Assembly (NCBI GenBank): GCA_036732565.1
Contig: DAINCF010000193.1
Location: 1-12,465, forward strand
DNA length: 12,465 nucleotides
Direction of reading: 5' to 3'
Source: JAIVJN01 sp036732565
GTDB lineage: Bacteria > Acidobacteriota > Vicinamibacteria > Vicinamibacterales > UBA2999
Made by a program: the position numbers and the translations under genes. Numbering within the stretch: the first letter of the stretch is position 1; each line of letters begins with the position of its first letter. Positions 1 through 6,757 of this stretch are shown in pieces. The notes below the pieces were generated by a model, which saw only the letters and a list, made by a program, of their open reading frames with translations, was not told the DNA's origin and made no database searches.

Positions 1-1
1 A

Positions 2-3000
2 TCGGCCTCGTGGCTGGAGGCCGTGCTCGACGAAGCCGCCGGCGCCGAGTCGGCGTATGCCGAGGGTGATGGCGGCATTGGCGATCGCTTCGGGTTGACC
101 GGCCTCATGCCGTCGGCGACGACGCTCTTCAACACGCTCGCGCAATCCGATCCGTACGGAGCGCGCGGGGCGCTTCGCGATCTGTACGCGCCGCGCTTTG
201 CCGTCGTCGCGGCGCCGGGCCAGCCGCGAGCCGGCCTCGAGCCCCAACCAGGCGATCTGCTGGTGCGGGTCGCGCTGGCCGAGAACTGGGGACACGTCGG
301 TGTAGTTGCATCACCGGGGCTGTACTGGTACGAGCGGCTCCCCGATGTGAACCTTCGCGGTGAAGGCTATCCGAGTCCTCCCGCCGGCTGGTATCTGCAC
401 GTGGTCGAACCTGGCCCGCGGGCCCACACCATGGATCATCGATTCGCGCGACGGTTGGGCGACGCGAACGGCAACGTGCTGCGCGACACGCTGCTGCTGC
501 GTCCTCTGGGGATGTTCGGCGAAGCCGCCGAGCTCGATGAGGCCGCACTGCTGCCGTCTGGTGGACCAACCGCTGGTGCGACCAATGTTTTGAGTCTGGG
601 CATGCGCGGCGACGCGGTGCGCGAGGCGCAGCAAAAGCTGAATCGTGTGCACGCGGATTCGACGGCCCTGGGTCTTCTCGGACTGACCGGCTGTCCTCTT
701 CCCGAGGATGGGCAATTCAGCCAACGCATGCAGCAGGCCGTGACCGCGTTTCAGCAACAGGTGTTCTCGGACCCGGCGAAGTGGGACGGCACGGTCGGGC
801 CCGACACGATCGCGCACCTCAATCTCGTCGCGGGCAATCAGCCAGCGCCCGCACCTCCCACACCTCGTCGTCGGTCTCAACGTCAGCGCAGCCCGCGCGC
901 CGAAGCTTTGGAGGCGGACACGGCGGAGATGACCGCTGACTTCGCGACCGAGTTCGCATCGGAGATCAGCGAGCTCGCCGAAAGCGCCGGACGCCCCATG
1001 ATTCGGCGCGGCTCCAAGGGCCCGGCGGTCCGTGAGGCGCAATCGAAGCTCAACATCGCCCATGCCCGAGAGATCGCTCAGGGGCGTCCAGGGCTCCCGG
1101 GCGCACCGCTGGTCGAAGATGGGGACTTCGGTGAGAAGACGCAAAAAGCCGTCATCGCCTTCCAGCGGAGGGCGTTTCCCAACGCGCCTAGCGAGTGGGA
1201 TGGCGTGGTCGGCGCCAAGACCTGGACTGCGCTAGATCAGGCCTCGGGTGGAGAGCTGCCGCTGCCGCCCATTCCCCCGGCGCCTCCGGAGCCGTTTCCG
1301 CCGATACCGGTTCCGCCGCTGCCGTTGCCCCCGGTGCCGCCCACGCCGTTACCGTCGGACAAGCCGGCGTTTCCGGCGAACGCGGTGATCGACGAGCGCA
1401 TCGATCCGGACGCGCAGTTCTCGCTGATACGCATGTCGAAGGGCACGCCCGACGCACGCGCCGACGCCGTGGGCATGCTCAGCGCGATCAAGGCCGGCGA
1501 GCTGGCCGGCATCTTCGGCGACAACCTGAAGAAGGCAGCGGAGCTGGCGGCGCGCCACGGCACGGTGCGGTGGGAGCTGATCCCCAAGGGACAAGACGCG
1601 GCCGTCATCCTCGAGCCCGGAGACTTCGCCGCCGCGCAGCCGCCGACCATCCTGTTCAAGGGCGGCGATCCGCCGAAGGGTCATCACGGTATCCGCAAGG
1701 ACCCACAGCGCATGGACCGCGCGCTGCGCGGCGCGTGGGCCACGTTCGTGTTGATCAAGCAAGGCAAGGCGGGCCGCTGCGATCTGCCGATCGAAGGCTT
1801 TGACGGCGATTTCGGCGAGGCGCCGTCACTGCCCGTGATCGCGAACGCGCGGCCGACGCTGTGTCAGCTGCCGAAACAGCCTCCGAAGCCGAAGCCGCCG
1901 AAGGTCACGAAGTGCGCCCTCACGCCGACGGCCTCCGGCGATCCAACCGCGCTGGTTCTGACCAAGGCCGGGACGGTCGACTACTCCGCGGGTACGATCA
2001 CCACGTCCAACGGTAAGACGCGGCGGGTTGCCGGGACTGCTTTCTATCCAGCCAAGACCGACGGCTCCGGCACCGACTTCGATACCAGCGCAGGGACGCG
2101 CGTGCCGATCGTGTTCATCGCCCATGGCAATCACGGGACGGTCCACGATCCAGCCAACCGGGCTCTGGAGTTCTGCGCCGGCGACTCCGGTACAGCTGGA
2201 TTTCCCGTCATTCCCAATCACAAGGGGTACATCTATCTGCAGGAAGCGTTGGCGCGCATGGGCATCGCCTCGGTGTCGGTGGACTGCAACGAAACCAACT
2301 GCCGCACCGGCGGCCCGCCGAACATCATCGATCGCGCGGAGATAATTGCGGCGTCGATCAAGCACTTCCAGTCGCTCGACAGCGGCGGCAATCGGATCTT
2401 CGGCGGACACCTGGACTTCGGACGCGTCGGGCTGCTGGGCCACTCGCGCGGCGGAGAGGCCGTGCTCGTGGTTCCAGAGATGTCCGGCGCGAGAGCCGCG
2501 GCCGGTGTCACTTTCAAGGCGGTGCTGGCGCTCGCGCCGACGAACAACAGCGCGTCGAGCGGTATTCCTCGCGGCTTCGCGTTCATGACCATCTTGCCGG
2601 CCGGAGACGGAGACGTGCGGGGGAACGACGGCGCGGTGTTCTACGACAACGCCGTTCCCGCTCCGTTCAAATCTCAGTTGTACATCCACGAAGCCAACCA
2701 CAACTTCTTCAACACCGAATGGGTCGCAAAGCCGGACCGGCGATCCGGTGCGGCACCGATGCCGCCGGCCGATCACCAGCGCATCCTCTCGGTCTACGCG
2801 TGCGCCTTGTTCAGGACCACGCTCACCACGACGAGCTTCGAGAGCATCGTCACCGGACGTGAGCTGCCGCCTGGCGTGCGCAACGACAAGATTCACATCT
2901 CCGCCGAGCTCGCCAGCGCGCTGACGGTGGATGACCACCAGGATGGCACGCCCGGACAGAATCGATTGCTCAAGCCCATCACGAAGTTCGGCTTCGGGAC

Positions 3001-3481
3001 CGCCGACGAGAAGCCATTCAGCCAGAGCGCAGCTGCCTTCAACCGCAGCTTCTTCGGCAGCACGAACGGACTGATCGTCAAGCGTTCGTCGGCGACGAAT
3101 CAGTTCACATCGCCGCTGAACGCCGTTTCCAACTTGAAGGGCAAGGAGATTTGGATTCGTTGCGCCGAGGTCTACGCGGGATCGATTCCGTCGGGCGCAA
3201 CGGGATTCAAGATTGGCCTCGTGGACGTGAGCAACACCACAGTGTTCGTCGATTCCGACGAGACCGGCGGCGTGCCGCGGCCGTTCGATCGCAAGGCCGA
3301 CGACTTGGCCCGCGTTCCCCCGGCAGACCTGACAAAGACGATGCCAAAGACCTTCAGGTTCCCGGCCAGCTGCTTCGCACGAAACAGCGCATTCAAGATT
3401 GACAAGATCAAAGCCATCGTCCTCCACCTCAATCGCGGTGACGGCCGAGCGCTGGCCTTCGACCAGTGGCAGATCGTCTGA
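2..3481 (+). CDS. Large multidomain peptidoglycan-binding alpha/beta-hydrolase protein (5'-partial)
   Basis: The reading frame is open to the left edge. The first usable start is a GTG at 23 with a GGAGG only 2 bases before it, so the true start probably lies upstream. Residues are counted from that GTG. Residues 77-130 look like part of an NlpC/P60- or CHAP-like fold (PGDLLVR, then WGHVGVV with H91), but no Cys occurs before H91, so peptidase activity is doubtful unless the Cys lies upstream. Residues 191-270 and 327-406 are two PG_binding_1-type repeats (AVREAQxKLN, EDGxF, WDGxVG). A proline-rich linker (412-444) and an unrecognised segment (about 455-600) follow. Residues 640-935 form an alpha/beta hydrolase: oxyanion-type HGNHG at 701-705, nucleophile S808 in GHSRGG, acid D862 or D864, and H893 in ANHN. 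Residues 985-1152 are beta-rich, possibly a jelly-roll ligand-binding domain. The likely role is a cell-wall-associated or exported esterase/lipase-type enzyme; its substrate is unknown. The domain assignments are motif-based. Confidence 0.85.
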   Translation, partial: SASWLEAVLDEAAGAESAYAEGDGGIGDRFGLTGLMPSATTLFNTLAQSDPYGARGALRDLYAPRFAVVAAPGQPRAGLEPQPGDLLVRVALAENWGHVGVVASPGLYWYERLPDVNLRGEGYPSPPAGWYLHVVEPGPRAHTMDHRFARRLGDANGNVLRDTLLLRPLGMFGEAAELDEAALLPSGGPTAGATNVLSLGMRGDAVREAQQKLNRVHADSTALGLLGLTGCPLPEDGQFSQRMQQAVTAFQQQVFSDPAKWDGTVGPDTIAHLNLVAGNQPAPAPPTPRRRSQRQRSPRAEALEADTAEMTADFATEFASEISELAESAGRPMIRRGSKGPAVREAQSKLNIAHAREIAQGRPGLPGAPLVEDGDFGEKTQKAVIAFQRRAFPNAPSEWDGVVGAKTWTALDQASGGELPLPPIPPAPPEPFPPIPVPPLPLPPVPPTPLPSDKPAFPANAVIDERIDPDAQFSLIRMSKGTPDARADAVGMLSAIKAGELAGIFGDNLKKAAELAARHGTVRWELIPKGQDAAVILEPGDFAAAQPPTILFKGGDPPKGHHGIRKDPQRMDRALRGAWATFVLIKQGKAGRCDLPIEGFDGDFGEAPSLPVIANARPTLCQLPKQPPKPKPPKVTKCALTPTASGDPTALVLTKAGTVDYSAGTITTSNGKTRRVAGTAFYPAKTDGSGTDFDTSAGTRVPIVFIAHGNHGTVHDPANRALEFCAGDSGTAGFPVIPNHKGYIYLQEALARMGIASVSVDCNETNCRTGGPPNIIDRAEIIAASIKHFQSLDSGGNRIFGGHLDFGRVGLLGHSRGGEAVLVVPEMSGARAAAGVTFKAVLALAPTNNSASSGIPRGFAFMTILPAGDGDVRGNDGAVFYDNAVPAPFKSQLYIHEANHNFFNTEWVAKPDRRSGAAPMPPADHQRILSVYACALFRTTLTTTSFESIVTGRELPPGVRNDKIHISAELASALTVDDHQDGTPGQNRLLKPITKFGFGTADEKPFSQSAAAFNRSFFGSTNGLIVKRSSATNQFTSPLNAVSNLKGKEIWIRCAEVYAGSIPSGATGFKIGLVDVSNTTVFVDSDETGGVPRPFDRKADDLARVPPADLTKTMPKTFRFPASCFARNSAFKIDKIKAIVLHLNRGDGRALAFDQWQIV
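593..1237 (+). repeat. Tandem duplication of a peptidoglycan-binding domain inside the first gene
   Basis: Two units of about 80 codons (roughly 593-832 and 1001-1240) encode the same pattern: a Gly-rich entry (GMRGDAVREAQ versus GSKGPAVREAQ), KLN, a loop ending EDGxF, an AVxAFQ helix, and WDGxVG close to the end. They are separated by about 55 codons of Pro/Arg- and Glu-rich linker. The spacing and shared insertions suggest an intragenic duplication rather than two independently acquired domains. This family is known to bind peptidoglycan or related glycans. Confidence 0.75.
1256..1354 (+). other. Proline-rich linker-coding segment
   Basis: Residues 412-444 of the first protein are nearly all Pro, Leu, Ile, Val or Ala, in short PPxP-like periods. 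This gives a low-complexity, C-rich stretch of DNA. It separates the peptidoglycan-binding repeats from the catalytic half and is probably an extended spacer. A second, shorter Pro/Lys linker (about residues 618-628) precedes the hydrolase domain. Confidence 0.8.
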
Positions 3482-3485
3482 CACC

Positions 3486-3490
3486 AGGAG
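3486..3490 (+). promoter_or_regulatory. Shine-Dalgarno site of the 128-residue protein
   Basis: AGGAG lies 6 bases before the ATG at 3497, inside the 15-bp gap after the first gene. It fixes the start of the small gene and supports it as a real coding region. Confidence 0.7.
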
Positions 3491-3496
3491 CGCACC

Positions 3497-3883
3497 ATGG
3501 ACTCCGAAACGACTCAGCAGGGACCACCAGAACGACCGCGGGATATCCCGAACATCGGCGGCATCGAGATCAAGCGCGTCCGTCTCGACCCGCCCGTGCG
3601 CTTCTATCGGCTCGGACGGCTGATCAGTGAAGAGAACGCCATCGAGCTCCTGGTTCGGACCTCGGCGCCGATGCCGATCCTCAATGTGACGCCGGTCTTG
3701 TTCATCGGTGACCAGATCGTCGACTCCTACGAGCGCGTCGGCCCGAACCTGTATCGCTTCCTCGCCTTTGACCCCGAACGTTTGCCGCGCGGGGCGCGCA
3801 TCTCGATCGGGTGGCCGTATGCGCCCAGCGCCAAGATTCCCACGCCGTTCGTGTTCGACCCGAGCGCGTTCCCGGTGGCGTGA
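3497..3883 (+). CDS. Conserved-looking hypothetical protein, 128 residues
   Basis: I do not recognise this family. The protein begins with a polar, Pro/Gln/Glu-rich stretch (residues 1-18) with no signal peptide. After it comes a compact region of alternating hydrophobic and polar residues that reads as beta strands: IEIKRVRL at 23-30, IELLVRT at 49-55, TPVLFIGDQIV at 65-75, LYRFLAF at 85-91 and ARISIGW at 100-106. This suggests a small beta-sandwich. The end is Pro/Phe-rich (PTPFVFDPSAF). The gene starts 15 bp after the large hydrolase gene and ends 21 bp before the oxidase fusion gene, so it is probably co-transcribed with both. It could be an accessory, adaptor or structural partner of either large protein. 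An immunity-type role is possible but nothing in the sequence shows it. Confidence 0.8.
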   Translation: MDSETTQQGPPERPRDIPNIGGIEIKRVRLDPPVRFYRLGRLISEENAIELLVRTSAPMPILNVTPVLFIGDQIVDSYERVGPNLYRFLAFDPERLPRGARISIGWPYAPSAKIPTPFVFDPSAFPVA

Positions 3884-3904
3884 CCGCGAGAAAGCGAACC
3901 TCTC

Positions 3905-6733
3905 ATGCCGCATTCGCTGTACCGAAAGCTGCACCGGCGCTACGGGCCCAAGCTGTCCGGCGCGGCTCGCTTCGCGCGCGCACGCGACAAGCAGGCGGAG
4001 TTCACCGGGTGGCTCCGCACCGCCACGCAGATGGATTGCGGCAACGCGCTGCCGCGCGGCGTCGCGGTGGTCGGGGCCGGCTTCTCCGGCCTGGCCGCGG
4101 CGTGGACGCTCGCGCAGTTTGGCGTGCGGGCCACCGTGTTCGAGGCACGTTCGGTCTACGGCGGCCGCGTCGAGAGCGATCGCAAGTTGATTCCCGGGCG
4201 TGTCATCGAAGCGGGTGCTGAGCTGATCGGGTTGAACCATCCGATGTGGCTGTCGCTCGCCCGGCAATTCGGACTTGGCCTCACGGTGCTGACCAGCGAG
4301 GACCAGTACGCCGGCGCCGGCCTGGAGATGCCCCTGCGGATCAAAGGCGGGTCCGTGGCGAATCGCGACAAGCTGTACGAGCAGATGACGTTCGTGTTCC
4401 GGAAGATCAGCAACGACGCCAAGGTCATCAAGGATCCCTTCGCGCCGTGGACGGCACCGGGCGCGGCGGCGCTCGACGGCAAGTCGGTGGCCGACAAGAT
4501 CGCGGACTTCGTGCGGCTGCTGCCCGCGGGAACGCGACATCCCAACCTCGTCGACGCCATCGAGCTGCAGCTGGGCAACGACAACGTGTTCCCGACGAAG
4601 GAGCAGAGCTATCTCGGACTGCTCGCACTGGTGGCAGGTGGACGCTTCGGCGCCGCCGATGTGGATCTGGACGGCTACTGGACGACGACCGAGGACTTCC
4701 GGTGCTCGGAGGGCAACGACCGACTGGCGGTGATGATGCTCGAGCTCGGCCGGTTCAAGGCACAGACGAGCGCGCCGGTGGTGAAGATCGAGATCGTCGA
4801 GGCGTCGCACGCCAAGGTCACGTGGCTGGATGTAGGACGCGGCACCCTCGCGTCGCAGGACTTCGACTTCGTCATCCTGACGGCGCCGCCCAACGTGTGG
4901 AAGAAGATCGCCATCACGCCGCCGCTGCCCCCTGGGATGGAAATGGCGATGGGTCCGGCGGTGAAGTACCTGAGTCGCGTGTCCGATCGCTTCTGGGTCA
5001 AGAGAGGCTTGGCGCCCAGCGGGTTGGCCGACGACATCGGCCAGACGTGGGAAGGCACCGAAAATCAGACGTTGGCGTCGCAGGGCATCGAGCTCACGGC
5101 GTTCGCCGGGGGCGTGAACGTGCCGAAAGTGGATGGCGCCAAGCACTTCCGCACGCGCCTCCCCACCTTGTATCCCGGCTTTGCGCCCGTCGCGGAACGC
5201 TATGCCGATTGGCCCGGCGTGCCGTTCATCGAGACCGGTAACGTCTGTCCGAAGGTGGGCCAGGTCACCACCATCGCGAAGTTCCTGAGCACGCCGCACA
5301 AGAGCCGTCTCTTCTTTGCCGGCGAGCATGCGTGCATGGCGTTCTTCGGCTACATGGAGGGCGCGTTGCAATCCGGCGCCCGAGCCGCGAAGGCGGTGCT
5401 CTCACGCTGCGTGCCACGTCAGGCTCAAGCGAGCAAAGCACCGCGCGAGCGCCTGCGCCACGAGTATCAGCGCCCTGAGGCCATCGAGGCCGCCTGGCTG
5501 CCGCGTGCCGCCGGCGGCGAGAGCCAGCAGTACGTCCGCTGGCCGTGGCCGAGCCCGATTCCGATGGAATCAGAAGAGGACGAACCGGACGCCTCTTCGT
5601 CGGTTCCGTCGGGCCTCGTCGCGCTGTCGCACTCGCACGTCGAGCGGACCTGCAAGGACGGCAAGACCTTCAGTTCTGCGGCAAGCGCGTCGCCGATGTC
5701 GCCCAAGACGATGAACCCAGGATTCATCAAGGCCGACGACACCTTGATCTTCGATACCGCGCTCGACGCCAAGCTGGTGCGCCTGATCCTCGACACGCCG
5801 AAGTACGCGGCGATGCTCTCCGCGGAGAGCCGGAAGACCCGGACGCCGCACAAGGAAGATCGGCTGCGCGTGGCGCTCGTCGACCTCACGGGGGACAAGA
5901 TCTGCAAGCCCGGACTCGCGGCATGGGGCTCCACGCTCGCCATGCCCGGCGGCAGCACCGCAAAGGTGCTCATCGTCTATGCGGCGCACCAACTGATCTT
6001 CGATCTCAACGAGTTGGCACGCAGCAAGACGCTCAAGACGGCAGCCGCTCTCAGCGCGCAGGCGGACGCGGAATGGAAGGCGCTGATCTGTAAGCCGGAT
6101 CTGAAATGGCTGGTCGACATCGACGACAGGGGTGCCACCGCCAGCGTGCGGGCGAGCGCAACCCTCACCAAGCATCTCAACGAGATGGTGACCCGATCGT
6201 TCTCAGGTGTGAGCACGACCCGCGCGAGCGAGCTGATCATGCGCCTCGGGTTCGAGTATCTCGCATCGGTCGCGTTTCAGTCGGGGCTCCGCCACCCCAC
6301 TCGTGGCGGTGTCTGGTTTGGCAACACCTATCTCAACGCGACAGTGACCGCGCCGCGCAGCAAGGTGTGCCACAGCGGCAACAATCCGATCGTGTGGGCC
6401 AAGAACCCGCTGGGCGCCACGGGCATCACGTTGACGGCGCTGTCGGCGGCCACCTTCATGACCCTGCTGGCGCAAGCGCGGCTCGTGAACGGATCCGCAT
6501 CAGCAGGCATCGAAGCGCTGCTCAAAGGCGGGTGTGGCTTCGTCTCGATCGCTGGCGTCACGAGACGGGCGACCAAGTGCGGCCTCACCAACAGCGTGCG
6601 CCACGACGCGGTGCTGCTCGAAGGTCCAGGACGCCGCTATGCCCTTTCATACCTGACGACCAATCCGTCGTGGGCCGCCCGGAACGAGTTCATCGCCGAT
6701 CTGGATCGTTTGATTAAGGCGAACAATCCGTGA
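3905..6733 (+). CDS. FAD-dependent amine oxidase fused to a serine beta-lactamase-like domain
   Basis: The protein has 942 residues. Residues 52-500 form a flavin monoamine/L-amino-acid oxidase-type domain: dinucleotide-binding VVGAGFSGLAAAW at 55-67, ribose-contacting E80 in VFEAR, GGR at 86-88, ILTAPP at 324-329, and the C-terminal FAD motif FFAGEHA at 470-476 followed by GYMEGALQSG. Such enzymes oxidise amines to imines and release peroxide. A polar linker (about 505-600) leads to a class A beta-lactamase/DD-peptidase-like domain (about 605-942). It contains RVALVDLTGDK (core strand), the SxxK motif at S684-K687 (GGSTAKVLI), a degenerate SDN region (S765-F-S or S770-T-T), K891-C-G in place of KTG, then RHDAVLLEGPG and YALSYLTTNP, typical of the last strands. 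I see no convincing omega-loop Glu. There is no signal peptide; the N-terminus is basic and polar. A weak GAGAAAG-type purine run precedes the ATG. The oxidase call is firm, the second domain good, and the substrates are unknown. Confidence 0.9.
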   Translation: MPHSLYRKLHRRYGPKLSGAARFARARDKQAEFTGWLRTATQMDCGNALPRGVAVVGAGFSGLAAAWTLAQFGVRATVFEARSVYGGRVESDRKLIPGRVIEAGAELIGLNHPMWLSLARQFGLGLTVLTSEDQYAGAGLEMPLRIKGGSVANRDKLYEQMTFVFRKISNDAKVIKDPFAPWTAPGAAALDGKSVADKIADFVRLLPAGTRHPNLVDAIELQLGNDNVFPTKEQSYLGLLALVAGGRFGAADVDLDGYWTTTEDFRCSEGNDRLAVMMLELGRFKAQTSAPVVKIEIVEASHAKVTWLDVGRGTLASQDFDFVILTAPPNVWKKIAITPPLPPGMEMAMGPAVKYLSRVSDRFWVKRGLAPSGLADDIGQTWEGTENQTLASQGIELTAFAGGVNVPKVDGAKHFRTRLPTLYPGFAPVAERYADWPGVPFIETGNVCPKVGQVTTIAKFLSTPHKSRLFFAGEHACMAFFGYMEGALQSGARAAKAVLSRCVPRQAQASKAPRERLRHEYQRPEAIEAAWLPRAAGGESQQYVRWPWPSPIPMESEEDEPDASSSVPSGLVALSHSHVERTCKDGKTFSSAASASPMSPKTMNPGFIKADDTLIFDTALDAKLVRLILDTPKYAAMLSAESRKTRTPHKEDRLRVALVDLTGDKICKPGLAAWGSTLAMPGGSTAKVLIVYAAHQLIFDLNELARSKTLKTAAALSAQADAEWKALICKPDLKWLVDIDDRGATASVRASATLTKHLNEMVTRSFSGVSTTRASELIMRLGFEYLASVAFQSGLRHPTRGGVWFGNTYLNATVTAPRSKVCHSGNNPIVWAKNPLGATGITLTALSAATFMTLLAQARLVNGSASAGIEALLKGGCGFVSIAGVTRRATKCGLTNSVRHDAVLLEGPGRRYALSYLTTNPSWAARNEFIADLDRLIKANNP
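5702..6730 (+). other. Serine beta-lactamase/PBP-fold domain of the fusion protein
   Basis: This marks residues 600-942 of the oxidase fusion. The order of elements matches the class A beta-lactamase-related fold: N-terminal strand, SxxK at the start of a hydrophobic helix, a helical region carrying a poorly preserved second motif, and then KCG plus two strands. The SxxK-to-KxG distance is 207 residues, longer than the roughly 164 of class A enzymes, so there is an insertion, most of it between about residues 785 and 840. Cys in the KxG triad and the lack of an evident general-base Glu argue against ordinary beta-lactam resistance. A peptidase, esterase, transferase or ligand-binding role is equally open. 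Confidence 0.65.
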
Positions 6734-6757
6734 TCGGTTGCTGGATCGATTCCGGGA

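Noticed and set aside
23..25. GTG at 23 as the true start of the first gene
   Set aside because: The frame is open upstream to the window edge, the GGAGG before it is only 2 bases away, and the sequence begins in the middle of a domain. A truncated gene is more likely.
1256..1354. A short tandem DNA repeat or CRISPR-like array in the C-rich stretch
   Set aside because: The periodicity comes from Pro codons in a linker. There are no constant-length repeats with unique spacers.
1826..5371. A 1181-codon open frame on the minus strand, antisense to the first three genes
   Set aside because: It is very rich in Arg, Gly, Ala and His with no recognisable domain, and it spans three plus-strand genes that have clear domains and ribosome-binding sites. 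It is a shadow of strong GC bias at third codon positions.
5702..6730. A beta-lactam resistance gene
   Set aside because: SxxK is present, but the KTG triad is KCG, SDN is not intact and no omega-loop Glu is evident. The domain also lies in a protein without a signal peptide, so calling it a resistance determinant is not supported.
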